DNA from: Candidatus Saccharimonadota bacterium
Lineage (GTDB): Bacteria; Patescibacteriota; Saccharimonadia; Saccharimonadales; Saccharimonadaceae
Direction of reading: 5' to 3'
Length of the DNA: 64,000 nucleotides
NCBI GenBank assembly: GCA_905372095.1
Contig: CAJPNK010000001.1
Coordinates: 124,001 to 188,000 of the forward strand
Shown here: positions 32,491 to 42,025 of the stretch, piece after piece
Layout: each line of letters starts with the position of its first letter
How positions within the stretch are numbered: the stretch's first letter is position 1
Notes under the pieces: model-generated
What the model was told of the DNA's origin: nothing
The model's database searches: none
The model's input: only the letters and a program-made list of their open reading frames with translations
Position numbers and translations under genes: made by a program

Positions 32491-34688
32491 TGATACGTAA
32501 AGTTAATAATCTTGTAAAGAAAAGTGTTGTGATAATCAAAGACGATGGTGCTGTCCGCTTTGTAAAACGCGCAGCAAAGTATGCATATTATAAGAAATTT
32601 CCTGATAAAAAACAGCAAGTATATAAAGATATTTTATTTATTAACGGCTGCACTTTGCCGCACCCAGAGCGATACCGAGTTACTCACCAGATGGAGCAGT
32701 TAATGTCGCAGGGGTTAACTGTTGAAAGCGTTTTTTATGATAGATTATCGCTTGATCAATTGAAGTATTATCGCGGATTTGTATTTTTCCGCTGCCCAAT
32801 AACTGATACGATTCGCGAATTTATCAAGCAGGCGCATTATTTTAATAAAACCTGTTTTTTTGATATTGATGATTTAGTTATCGATCAAAAATATACAGAC
32901 TCAATTAGATACGTTCAGGAAATGAGCGTGGAAGATAAGTGTTTATATGATGACGGAGTTAATCGGATGCGTGAAACTCTAGAATTATGTGACCATGCTA
33001 TCACAACAACAACTCAGTTAAAAGAGGAGTTGCAAAAATATATGAAAGGTCAAGTGCTGATTAATCGTAATGTTGCGTCTGACGAGATGATAAATAGGTC
33101 TAATCTAGCAATTAAGTCTGTAAATAAAGACAAAAGTAGGGTTGTTATTGGTTATTTCAGTGGCAGCATTACTCACAATGAAGACTTTGATATCGTTATT
33201 CCAAGTATTGTAAAAATATTTAAAAAATACCCACAGGTTTATCTAAAGATTGCTGGTATTCTTGACATTCCTAAGGCTTTTGAGCTTTATGAAGATCGAA
33301 TTATTACGTCAGGTTTTGTTGATTGGCGCCAACTACCAGCAGTCATGGCGGAGTGTGATATAGCTATAGCTCCACTAGTTGATACGATTTTTAATCGTGC
33401 AAAATCTGAAAATAAATGGGTTGAGGCGGCTCTTGTAAAGATTCCAACCATAGCCAGCAATATTGGCGCTTTTGCAGAGAAAATTCAGAATAACGAAACA
33501 GGCATACTAGTAAACAATACTGACGCAGAGTGGTTTAAAGCGCTTGACTTACTAGTATCAGACTCGGTTTTGCGCGGTAAACTTGCAGATAAAGCTCACG
33601 AGGAGATAATTCATAACTATTCGACGGTGTACACTGGCTATAACCTAGCTTCGTTTATTAGAAAGCATTTGGCGCGAAATATCGGTTTTGTTCTGCCTTC
33701 AACTGATATTTCAGGAGGAGTAATTGTCGCCTTAAAGCATGCTGATGTACTAAGAAGACATGGCTGGGACGTGACGCTAATTGATGCAGTCAGTAAGCAC
33801 GCCCTAAAAATCGCTAGGAAAACCTATAGCTATAGATATGAGTTGCCTGGATTTAATGTCGTTGCTACGCATAAAACTAAAATGAAAGCGTTTTTCGACA
33901 CGCAGGTTGCAACGTTGTGGTCAACTGTTGATCTAGTAAAAAAGCAGCCTAATGTTCATAATCGGCTTTATTTTGTGCAAAACTTTGAAACGGATTTTTA
34001 TATACCAGGCACTGGTGAACCGCGCTTTTTAGCGAACGCTTCTTACTGCGATCAATCTGGTATACGGTATATTACGATGTCTTTATGGTGCCAGAAGTGG
34101 TTGAAAGACGTCTTTCATAAAGAGTCCGAGTATGTCTCAAATGGAATTGATCTTGAATTGTACCCATATCGCGAACGTGATTTCACAGGTAGGATAAAGA
34201 TATTAATTGAGGGTGATAGTAAAAGCGAATATAAGAATACCGATGAAGCCTTCCGTATCGTTGAGAGGCTTGACCCTGAAAAATTTGAGATTTCGTATTT
34301 ATCATACCGCAAGGAACCAAAAGATTGGTACCGAGTCGATAGATTTTATAATCGTATTGCTCCAGAAAAAGTTGGAGAAGTGTACGCAAGCTGCGATATT
34401 TTGATTAAAACTAGTATCGTTGAGAGCTTTTCATATCCGCCACTTGAAATGATGGCGACTGGCGGCGTATCTGTTGTAGTACCAAACGGCGGCAATGTTG
34501 AATATCTGAAAGATGATTACAACTGTCTATTTTATCGCCAAGGCAATATCGATGCGGGCGTTGCAGCTGTCGAAAAGTTACTAAACGATAAAAAACTGCG
34601 CGATAAAATCATTAAAAATGGTCAAAAAACTGCTCAAGCTTATCAGTGGAGTAAGCTTGAGCAGCGGATTGTTGATATATATAAATAG
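32490..34688 (+). CDS. Tandem glycosyltransferase: two GT4-like modules in one protein
   Basis: A 732-residue protein in which two GT-B enzymes are joined. The N-terminal half (about 45-400) has a GT4-like donor domain with VIGYFSGSITHNEDF and a region around WVEAALVKIPTIAS. The C-terminal half (about 405-732) begins NIGFVLPSTDISGGVIVALKH, the start of WsaF-like rhamnosyltransferases, and contains ESFSYPPLEMMATGGVSVVV, a full GT4 donor site. AAGGAGG precedes the TAATG overlap start. Having both activities in one chain suggests a disaccharide repeat is built in one pass. The family assignment is good; the sugars are unknown. Confidence 0.85.
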   Translation: MIRKVNNLVKKSVVIIKDDGAVRFVKRAAKYAYYKKFPDKKQQVYKDILFINGCTLPHPERYRVTHQMEQLMSQGLTVESVFYDRLSLDQLKYYRGFVFFRCPITDTIREFIKQAHYFNKTCFFDIDDLVIDQKYTDSIRYVQEMSVEDKCLYDDGVNRMRETLELCDHAITTTTQLKEELQKYMKGQVLINRNVASDEMINRSNLAIKSVNKDKSRVVIGYFSGSITHNEDFDIVIPSIVKIFKKYPQVYLKIAGILDIPKAFELYEDRIITSGFVDWRQLPAVMAECDIAIAPLVDTIFNRAKSENKWVEAALVKIPTIASNIGAFAEKIQNNETGILVNNTDAEWFKALDLLVSDSVLRGKLADKAHEEIIHNYSTVYTGYNLASFIRKHLARNIGFVLPSTDISGGVIVALKHADVLRRHGWDVTLIDAVSKHALKIARKTYSYRYELPGFNVVATHKTKMKAFFDTQVATLWSTVDLVKKQPNVHNRLYFVQNFETDFYIPGTGEPRFLANASYCDQSGIRYITMSLWCQKWLKDVFHKESEYVSNGIDLELYPYRERDFTGRIKILIEGDSKSEYKNTDEAFRIVERLDPEKFEISYLSYRKEPKDWYRVDRFYNRIAPEKVGEVYASCDILIKTSIVESFSYPPLEMMATGGVSVVVPNGGNVEYLKDDYNCLFYRQGNIDAGVAAVEKLLNDKKLRDKIIKNGQKTAQAYQWSKLEQRIVDIYK

Positions 34689-34694
34689 AAAATT

Positions 34695-36968
34695 TTATTT
34701 TTCAACAAGCTTTATTCTAACAGCTTCAATGTGCGATCCTGGTTTATCGCCGGCGACTTCACCGTTCTTTTTCCACTCTTGCCAACCGATCCATGATAGG
34801 TGAGTTTGGTAGTAAATATCATATTTCTTGGCGTCGGTTTCACCGAGGGATAGTTTTATGCCATTGAGCGCTTTTGTTTGGCCGGTAGTGCCGCAGATTT
34901 GTTGTTCGGTCACAGGCATATCTGTCGACCAAGGGTCGTTAGCCGATTTTGATGAGCAGCGGATGGCGATGGTCGATCCGTCGCGTTGTGATATAGCTTT
35001 GGCAATGCGTAGTGCTTCAACAGCGAACGATCGCCCCGTTGTACCAGACATGACACCCTGAGAGACGTTCGGCATCCAGCCAACATAGCTGACGTGGGTT
35101 GAATAGCTGAGATCGTACAAATCTGGGACAGGCGTATTGGCTGGGTTGTAGAATGCACCGCTAGGTAGGGCGATTGAATTTTTTGGCGCTATACGAATCT
35201 GGATGGCCTCAAGCTGTCTGGTTGCACCAGTTGATCCGGCTGGCTCGCCATTTTTCGCCCAACCCATCCAGCCGACATACTGCGAATAAGCACGATACCA
35301 GATATCGTATGATTTTGCAAGGTCGCTAGTGAGCATAAAACGAATTGCTTCGACTGATTTGAATTGACCAGTAGTGCCTGATATTTCGTTTGCATTTTTC
35401 CAGTCTTGCCAGCCAGCCCATGAGACGTGGGACGAATAGCGAAGGTTGCCAGAAATACCAGTTTTATTAACAAGGGAGGCTTTGACGGCTTCAATCCGAC
35501 GGCTTTGGCCGGTAGTGCCGCTAATCATTTCATCAGTGACTGCTGGTTGCCAGCCAACCATGCCAACGTGCGAGCTAATCGAGGCTGCTAGCGGTGAAGA
35601 ATCTCCCTTTGTATTAATATTTTTGAAAGCTTGGCCTGAATCTTCCGGAGCGCTAGATCCTTTGTGAACAAGCCGGATTTCTAGGGCCTCTATATTATTT
35701 CCAGGTCCGCCCGTTATGCCGGCTGGCTCGCCATTTTTCGCCCAACCCATCCAGCCGACATAGCTGACATGCGCGCGGTAGTATAAATCATATTTTGCAG
35801 CAAGCGATCCAGTTGGTTGAATTTTAACTGCTTGAATAGGTCTGTTAAGTTCTGTTGTGCCAGATTGCATACCTCCGTAGACAGTTGGCTGCCAGCCGCG
35901 TTCCTCGCTATACGATGAATAGGTAACTTCACCGTCGATAGTGAAGGCTTGCATGGATTTGCTCTGGCCAGTAAAGCCAGTAATACCGCGATTGTGTACT
36001 AGTCCGGTCCAGCCATAGTAGCTAATATGCGATTTAAAACTAATGATCGGGCGGCTGTACTGGGTCGATCCAAACCAGTCGTTCCAAACGCGCCAAAAGT
36101 TACGATTACCATAAGCGCTGCAATGGTCGCCTAGTCCGTACATATTATTAAGAGCGGCCTGATTTGGCTGATACGGGGTGTAAGTATATAGTGCAGCTGT
36201 TGCTTTGCTGGCAATATATACGTCTCCAGCGCCGCAGCCACGCTGCACTACATTCCACAAAATTGAGTTAGTAGCGAACGGTTTTTTATAAGTCCACCAA
36301 GGTTTATCCATATTATCGAGATACCAGCGCATTAATTGGGCTCCAGATTCGACTTGCATTGAGAAACCAGCATAATTGCGGTCGCAATTTGCGCTACCGC
36401 CGGGACCGCTGTCTGGACAATGTGAGCCCATAGCGTAAGTATATTGGCTTTGCAGCGGCCAATTATCTGTGGTGAGCGGACCAGCCGATTCAGTAGCGAT
36501 TTTAACTAAGATAACTTTCGGATTGAGGTTATTGCGTTTTGCTGCATCGTAGATTATTTGCGCTGCGCTAACAGCTCCTGCTGGTATTGAACCGCTAAAG
36601 TTATTGGCAGGAATGTAGTTGCCTGGCGAGTATTTAGGAACTTCATAATAATCTTTTAGACAGACATAAGGAGGACCTGCCCAGCCCCGTAAAGCGGCAT
36701 ATTGTGCGCGTGTAATATCGCCTCTGCCTTTTTCGACAGCGCGCCCAGTTCCGTATGTGTCGCAATTTGGGTTGACGCTGTTAAGAAATGCTTGAATGTC
36801 AGCAACTGTCATGTCATCAGAATTAGTAAACACAAAGTCGTCGACGATATTTCCAGCGCGCCAATCGCTAGCGGTGACGGCACTTGATTGATTGGCAAAA
36901 AACACTAAACCAAAAATGCCAATTGCAGCAACGGCAATGGCAGAGATAAATATTCTCGTTTTCACCAT
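34695..36968 (-). CDS. Secreted wall protein: lysozyme-like domain plus about nine ChW repeats
   Basis: The 757-residue protein has a signal peptide, then a region (about 35-320) with KVILVKIATESAGPL and GFSMQVESGAQLMRWYLDN that resembles transglycosylase/glucosaminidase folds. About nine ChW (hydrophobic W) repeats of ~45-50 residues fill the C-terminus, each with the pattern HVSYVGW...G..SGTTG....EAI.I. ChW repeats were described in Clostridium acetobutylicum surface proteins and are thought to mediate binding. Repeat 8 has lost its GW. A 44-base stretch is repeated exactly between two of them. It overlaps the upstream gene by one base (TAATG) with GGAGA before the start. Confidence 0.88.
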   Translation of the reverse strand: MVKTRIFISAIAVAAIGIFGLVFFANQSSAVTASDWRAGNIVDDFVFTNSDDMTVADIQAFLNSVNPNCDTYGTGRAVEKGRGDITRAQYAALRGWAGPPYVCLKDYYEVPKYSPGNYIPANNFSGSIPAGAVSAAQIIYDAAKRNNLNPKVILVKIATESAGPLTTDNWPLQSQYTYAMGSHCPDSGPGGSANCDRNYAGFSMQVESGAQLMRWYLDNMDKPWWTYKKPFATNSILWNVVQRGCGAGDVYIASKATAALYTYTPYQPNQAALNNMYGLGDHCSAYGNRNFWRVWNDWFGSTQYSRPIISFKSHISYYGWTGLVHNRGITGFTGQSKSMQAFTIDGEVTYSSYSEERGWQPTVYGGMQSGTTELNRPIQAVKIQPTGSLAAKYDLYYRAHVSYVGWMGWAKNGEPAGITGGPGNNIEALEIRLVHKGSSAPEDSGQAFKNINTKGDSSPLAASISSHVGMVGWQPAVTDEMISGTTGQSRRIEAVKASLVNKTGISGNLRYSSHVSWAGWQDWKNANEISGTTGQFKSVEAIRFMLTSDLAKSYDIWYRAYSQYVGWMGWAKNGEPAGSTGATRQLEAIQIRIAPKNSIALPSGAFYNPANTPVPDLYDLSYSTHVSYVGWMPNVSQGVMSGTTGRSFAVEALRIAKAISQRDGSTIAIRCSSKSANDPWSTDMPVTEQQICGTTGQTKALNGIKLSLGETDAKKYDIYYQTHLSWIGWQEWKKNGEVAGDKPGSHIEAVRIKLVEK

Positions 36969-37534
36969 TAAATCTCCTTTGTTAAAGTTTTAGTTATAGG
37001 CTTGCCGTTGAGCGGAGTTACCGATAATGAAATAGTCCATTGACCGCCGCCGACTGAAGATACGGGTATTGAAAATCCAGCACAGGTAGAATATTCTGGC
37101 TGGTATATAATATCAGCATTCTGCGCAACCTTTTTTCCATTAGCGGCTACAGTTAGAGAGCATTTGCCTTGTGAATAACCTTGTTCTTTTAATTTTACGA
37201 TAATTGTAACGCTGTCTCCATCTCTGTTAGCTGAAAGCTCAATTGATGAATTATTTTTTGGCACTGGAGCAGGCTTACTCTTCTCGACAGACTTTTCTTC
37301 ATCATCTTTTGTGGCGTTAAGGAATGATTCTTTAGTGTCCTGATTGGCTTTTTCTTCAGATTTTTTTTCTTGCGGCGTCGGCTCTTTGCTGATATTTGGT
37401 ACGGTTTCTTTTGGAAAAATTGAGATAATACCGATCTTATCAAGCGCGAAAACACTCCCGCAAATCGCGATAGCTACAGCAAGGGCAGCTACTAGGATTT
37501 GCTTTTTTGAAAGTTTTTTATTTGTAATTCTCAT
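36968..37534 (-). CDS. Membrane-anchored protein of unknown function, partner of the ChW protein
   Basis: The 188-residue protein has a short basic start, one membrane helix (about 12-30) and an acidic/Lys-rich, Pro-containing linker (about 40-90). A C-terminal beta-rich domain (about 95-188) has two Cys residues (GKCSLTV, STCAGF) that could form a disulfide, as in an immunoglobulin-like fold. It overlaps the ChW gene by one base and its last codons carry that gene's AAAGGAG ribosome site. This suggests the two products act together at the surface. Confidence 0.6.
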   Translation of the reverse strand: MRITNKKLSKKQILVAALAVAIAICGSVFALDKIGIISIFPKETVPNISKEPTPQEKKSEEKANQDTKESFLNATKDDEEKSVEKSKPAPVPKNNSSIELSANRDGDSVTIIVKLKEQGYSQGKCSLTVAANGKKVAQNADIIYQPEYSTCAGFSIPVSSVGGGQWTISLSVTPLNGKPITKTLTKEI

Positions 37535-37588
37535 ATTTATGCTATTTTAACACAAAATAAGCACAAACAACAAAGATTGAAGCAAAAA

Positions 37589-38968
37589 TTATTTATAAGT
37601 CCACACCGTCTCAAAAACATAAAACCCAAGCACTAAAGCTAGCCCAAAGAACATAATAAGGTTAAACACTTTTTCATTTTTGGTTTCAATCCTGAAGTAC
37701 TTTTGTAGCCATATTCCTATCGGTATTAATAAAACTGCTAGAGCGGTAAAATATCTACCCTGAACACCGTCTGCATAATATGCGTCGACGCCAAACCTAA
37801 ACGGCATGATAGCCCATACGGAAAACATAAGATAAGATACTGCAGTGATAAAAATCGTTATAGTAGAAATATTTAATATAGCAAGACTTTTTGCGTATTT
37901 ACCCAGCAGTATATAATCTTGTTTATTATTCTTTAGAAGAGAAATAAATAGTAGGGCAAAAGAAGGTGTAAGAATGAACAAGGGTAGCCGATAAGAGAAT
38001 GATGAAAATTCACCTATTAATCCCCTAAATACGACATCGGTGTATCCAATTTTTGGATTTATGTAGGTGTTGAATAGGATAATTAGGAATTTTAAGGGGT
38101 TGGCATGAAGCGGGTTTTCTACTCCTGCAGAGTTGACTAATGGGGCATTATAAATCTTCTGCCAAACTATTAGACTAACAAGAGCCACCAACCCAAGACT
38201 TATTAACATAAGCCACTTTCTGACATTAAAAGGTAGATTTTTATTGTTGTTTACGAAAAGTCGCTTTGGTAGAAAAATTAGCGGTAAGAGCAGGATGGCA
38301 TTCACTGGTTTTGTTAATGCTAATACTGCGGCTATACTGAGCAGAGCGACAAACTGATTTCGTGATATCTTGGTTTTTTGAGAAAATAGGTTTAATGTAA
38401 TGGCGGCTATGGTAAATATAGCAACATTTGTGGCTACGTCGCTAGATAAAGATGCTGCCATATGAATCATCAAAGGAAAAAGTCCTACTGATACGAAAAC
38501 CCACTTGCCGACCCGCACCCATTTAATGATAAAGAATATTGCAATAGAATAGAAAATGAGATTAGTTATACGACCAAGCAATATCGATAATCCCGTAGAC
38601 CCGCCAAAATAGCTAGTTACACCAACTCCAATAGCTTGTGGAAGGTGCATTATTGGCGAATAGCCAACGGCACTGCCGCATTTTTCAGTTATAAGAATAC
38701 GGCGGTCTATGTTTGTTGTGTAGTCAGAAATGAAATTGCCGCTATATACGCTTTTTGCTCGTTCAGCTATAGCTTTTGGATAAGTGCATTGTTTCGATTC
38801 GAGACGAGCCATTGAGATGCTGTAAGCCCTGAGATAGTGCATATTCTCATCACTTACAGATAGCTGAGGAACAATAATTGCCGAAATAAGCCCAAAGAAT
38901 AGTGACAGTAAAAGGAAAGTTTTCTCAGGTGACTTTGCTATTCTTGTTATAATATGCTTTATATTCAT
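37589..38968 (-). CDS. DUF2142-type polytopic membrane protein
   Basis: The 459-residue protein has about ten to eleven membrane helices. The first external loop contains VSDENMHYLRAYSISM, followed by a long loop and HMAASLSSDVATN, which together match the DUF2142 family of predicted polyprenyl-sugar-dependent membrane glycosyltransferases (GT-C-like). ATG 38968 is preferred over the longer frame; ATG 38977 is also possible and has a TATTAT-like box eight bases before it. It lies in the glycan locus, so a role in modifying the exported polymer is likely but inferred. Confidence 0.75.
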   Translation of the reverse strand: MNIKHIITRIAKSPEKTFLLLSLFFGLISAIIVPQLSVSDENMHYLRAYSISMARLESKQCTYPKAIAERAKSVYSGNFISDYTTNIDRRILITEKCGSAVGYSPIMHLPQAIGVGVTSYFGGSTGLSILLGRITNLIFYSIAIFFIIKWVRVGKWVFVSVGLFPLMIHMAASLSSDVATNVAIFTIAAITLNLFSQKTKISRNQFVALLSIAAVLALTKPVNAILLLPLIFLPKRLFVNNNKNLPFNVRKWLMLISLGLVALVSLIVWQKIYNAPLVNSAGVENPLHANPLKFLIILFNTYINPKIGYTDVVFRGLIGEFSSFSYRLPLFILTPSFALLFISLLKNNKQDYILLGKYAKSLAILNISTITIFITAVSYLMFSVWAIMPFRFGVDAYYADGVQGRYFTALAVLLIPIGIWLQKYFRIETKNEKVFNLIMFFGLALVLGFYVFETVWTYK

Positions 38969-39087
38969 GACTTGCATACGAGTATATAATACTATAGAAG
39001 CTGTGGTCAAATAATCTTTCTGACTGTATTAAAGTTTTTAGATAAGTAGGGTAATGTAGTATCATAGTAAATAAGGATAGGAGTTTT

Positions 39088-40245
39088 ATGGCAAAGAATA
39101 TTTTAATATGGACTGGATATTTTATTCCACATCTCGGTGGCGTGGAAAGGTATGTAGATAAACTAACCGCTGCTTTGGAGAAAATAGGATATCAATGCAC
39201 AATAGTAACTACTGCACACGACAATAATTTACCCTCCAAAGAGACAATAGGCACCAGAACTATTTATCGACTACCTACGCACAATATTTTCAAACAAAGA
39301 TATCCAATCATTAACAGACGTCAGAGTAGTAGCATAGTTTCAGAGATTAATTTTGATAGTTTTAGTTTTTGTATAGTTAATACTAGATTTCATTTAACTA
39401 GTCTTCTGGGTGCCAGATTGGCAAAGAAGCATGGTATAAAAGTTGCCCTTATAGAGCATGGTACTGCTCATTTCTCGGTTGGTAATAAACTTCTTGATTT
39501 TTTTGGGTTAATATATGAACACATTCTAACCACAATTGTTAAGCGATATGTTGATTACTATTATGGTGTATCGCAAAACTGTAATAAATGGCTAAGGCAT
39601 TTTAGTATATCTGCGGAAGGTGTTTGGTATAATGCAATTGACCCGAAGGATAAGTTGCTAGCAACTAATAAATATAATTATTTTGATAAGCGAGAAATCG
39701 TAGTTACATATGCTGGGCGTATTATAAAAGAAAAAGGAATCATCAATCTACTTCAGGCATTTGATAAGGTCAGAAGTGAGATGCCAGGTCAAAAAATTCG
39801 GCTAGTTGTTGCTGGCGACGGTCCTTTAAAAAACGAACTCGAAGCTAGATATGCAGATAACAGCTCGGTTCAGTTTTTGGGTAAAATAAATTTTGATGAC
39901 ATCCTATCTCTCTTTAAGCGTACTGATATATTTGTTCACCCGTCACTTTATCCTGAAGGGTTGCCTACGGTTATATTAGAGGCTGGATTGATGCAGACAG
40001 CTATTATTGCCACTCCGAGAGGAGGAACAGAAGAGGTGATTGTTGATAAGTATCATGGTACAATAGTTGACGGTAGTGTAGATAGTTTAAGACTTGCTCT
40101 AATGGAAATGATACAGAACGAGCCTATGCGTAAAAAAAGTGCAAGTAATGTCAAGAAGAGGATAGAAGATATTTTTAGTTGGCAGTCGGTGGCACAATGT
40201 GTTGACAATAAAATCAAGGAGAGTATACAGTGTCTAAAACAGTAA
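39088..40245 (+). CDS. Glycosyltransferase family 4
   Basis: A 385-residue GT-B enzyme beginning IWTGYFIPHLGGVERYVDKL, where the GG loop before the first helix is typical of GT4. It has the donor-site element FVHPSLYPEGLPTVILEAG (E-x7-E). AGGAG precedes the ATG. Its 3' end overlaps the oxidoreductase gene by 16 bases, so the two are in one operon. The gene is visibly AT-rich, unlike the rml genes, and is probably part of a horizontally exchanged glycan block. Confidence 0.9.
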   Translation: MAKNILIWTGYFIPHLGGVERYVDKLTAALEKIGYQCTIVTTAHDNNLPSKETIGTRTIYRLPTHNIFKQRYPIINRRQSSSIVSEINFDSFSFCIVNTRFHLTSLLGARLAKKHGIKVALIEHGTAHFSVGNKLLDFFGLIYEHILTTIVKRYVDYYYGVSQNCNKWLRHFSISAEGVWYNAIDPKDKLLATNKYNYFDKREIVVTYAGRIIKEKGIINLLQAFDKVRSEMPGQKIRLVVAGDGPLKNELEARYADNSSVQFLGKINFDDILSLFKRTDIFVHPSLYPEGLPTVILEAGLMQTAIIATPRGGTEEVIVDKYHGTIVDGSVDSLRLALMEMIQNEPMRKKSASNVKKRIEDIFSWQSVAQCVDNKIKESIQCLKQ

Positions 40246-41291
40246 AATTTGTAGTAGTTGGTGCTGGAAACATATCGAATACGAGGCATATTCCAGCGCT
40301 CAAGAAAATCAAGAATGCTGAAATAGTTGGTGTTATCAGCGATAAAATAGAACGAGCTAGAAAGACGGCTGAGAAACATAATATTCCTCACGCGGCTCAA
40401 ATAAAAGAGTCTTCTGGCGGTTTAGAGGTGACTAACGCTGATTGGATGGACGATGCTGATGCCTGGGTAATAGGGGCTCCTCCGCACTTTCATTACCCAT
40501 TAGTTAAATTGGGTCTGTCTCTTGGTAAGCATGTGCTCGTAGAAAAACCGATGATGATGAATGAAAACGAGTGTAATGAGCTGATAAAAATCGCCAAAAG
40601 TAAAAACAAAGTATTTTATGTTATGCATAATTTCCAGTATGCAAATAAGATGCTAAAACTAAATAACATCATTGCATCTAAAAAGCACGGTGAGGTGATA
40701 TCTATCACTGAAGTACAGTTCACTAACCGTGATCGTCGATTACCGGAGTGGTACAACGACCTACCTCTAGGGTTATTTTACGATGAGGCGGCTCACTTTC
40801 TGTATCTTCCAGAGAGACATGTTGGCAAGCTGCAGATACAGCAGGCATACGCAGTGTATGATAGTGCTAATAGTGAAGCTACGCCAGTAACCCTTTCGGT
40901 CAATGCAACAGCTGGCAAGGTTCCGTTGACGATGTTCTTAAACTTTCGTTCACCAGTGTGTGAATGGTATTATATGGTATCCTTTAGGAAAGATATTTAC
41001 ATCTATGATTTCTTCAAAGATATTCTAATCCATTTACCAACAGATGGAGAGCATCTTGGTAAAGATGTGCTACGTAGTTCAATAAAGTATACGTGTCAGT
41101 ATTGGGGACAATTTATTGCTAATGGTATACGTATGGTAACGGGTAATCTGTTGTATGGTCACGATAAGGTATTGGGTAGCTTTGTGTCTGCGATTATTGA
41201 CGGCAATGTTGATAAGTTTCTGACAGCTGAAAATGGTAAGATAAATGTAGTTGCTGCCAATTCTATAGTTGAAAAGGTTAATAAGCGATAG
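40230..41291 (+). CDS. Gfo/Idh/MocA family NAD(P)-dependent oxidoreductase
   Basis: A 353-residue sugar dehydrogenase or oxidoreductase. It has the Rossmann start KFVVVGAGNISNTRHIPAL, the HVLVEKPMMMNENE element with the conserved EKP, and a C-terminal beta-sheet domain. Such enzymes in glycan loci oxidise or epimerise nucleotide sugars, for example in 2,3-diamino or 3-keto sugar synthesis. The start is GTG 40230, eight bases after AAGGAGAG. It sits between GT4 and an EamA-like gene. Substrate unknown. Confidence 0.88.
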   Translation: MSKTVKFVVVGAGNISNTRHIPALKKIKNAEIVGVISDKIERARKTAEKHNIPHAAQIKESSGGLEVTNADWMDDADAWVIGAPPHFHYPLVKLGLSLGKHVLVEKPMMMNENECNELIKIAKSKNKVFYVMHNFQYANKMLKLNNIIASKKHGEVISITEVQFTNRDRRLPEWYNDLPLGLFYDEAAHFLYLPERHVGKLQIQQAYAVYDSANSEATPVTLSVNATAGKVPLTMFLNFRSPVCEWYYMVSFRKDIYIYDFFKDILIHLPTDGEHLGKDVLRSSIKYTCQYWGQFIANGIRMVTGNLLYGHDKVLGSFVSAIIDGNVDKFLTAENGKINVVAANSIVEKVNKR

Positions 41292-41651
41292 ATGAATATA
41301 TTTCTGATAATTGCGTATGTTGTATCAGCAGTTAGTGGATCAACATTGATAAAGCTAGGTGGATTGTCGGTAGGGTCGGTTTATTCGTTTACAATTCCTT
41401 GGATTAATTTACGTCTATCCGTGATGAGTCTATTCGGCATATTGTTTTATGGAATAAGCTTTTTTTTGTATATAATTTTATTGAATCGGTTTGATTTGTC
41501 ATTTATTTCACCGCTAACGATAGGCTTAGTCTATTTGTTACTTATGTTAACGGCGGTCGTATTTTTTAATGAGAGCTTTACTATAATTAAAACTATCGGT
41601 TGCGTATTAATCCTGGTCGGTGTTTTGATAATTGCTGCAACTAATAAATAG
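41292..41651 (+). CDS. Small EamA/SMR-like transporter
   Basis: The 119-residue protein has four membrane helices; the last contains GCVLILVGVLIIAATN, as in EamA half-transporters and ArnE-type flippases. It starts immediately after the oxidoreductase stop. Given the neighbours, flipping a lipid-linked sugar is the best guess, but small drug-resistance transporters look alike. It converges with the next gene across 20 bases. Confidence 0.75.
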   Translation: MNIFLIIAYVVSAVSGSTLIKLGGLSVGSVYSFTIPWINLRLSVMSLFGILFYGISFFLYIILLNRFDLSFISPLTIGLVYLLLMLTAVVFFNESFTIIKTIGCVLILVGVLIIAATNK

Positions 41652-41671
41652 AGCAGAATAAAATAAAAAAA

Positions 41672-42025
41672 TTATTTTTTAATAGACAATCGTACTGATA
41701 ATTCTTGATGCAAATCGCGCAGTCGGCGCTCGTTTTGGTCGATACGCTGGCGCTGGTTATTGGCGATGTAGAATAGCAAAATAATCGCTGTAGTTTGCAA
41801 AATATCAAATAGGCTTAATTCTGACGAATCCAGCGGCGGATGGCCTATCGAAATGTTATACAGAGGAAATGACCCAATCAGCACAACCATGATAACCATC
41901 CAGATGATTAATTGATGACGAAAGCGCGTTACACTAACTTTGCGCAGTTTGTACTGAGTGATGATGTTGATCAATGCTGCTAAAATAATCGGCACATTGA
42001 GTAGTACGAGGATAAGATATCTCAT
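41672..42025 (-). CDS. DUF2304-type small membrane protein
   Basis: The 117-residue protein has three hydrophobic segments and a charged C-terminal helix (NNQRQRIDQNERRLRDLHQE) that should form a short coiled coil. This matches the layout of DUF2304, a family often encoded next to dolichyl-phosphate-mannose-synthase-like GT2 enzymes. It overlaps such a gene here by four bases (ATGA). A role in membrane sugar transfer is likely but not known. Confidence 0.75.
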   Translation of the reverse strand: MRYLILVLLNVPIILAALINIITQYKLRKVSVTRFRHQLIIWMVIMVVLIGSFPLYNISIGHPPLDSSELSLFDILQTTAIILLFYIANNQRQRIDQNERRLRDLHQELSVRLSIKK

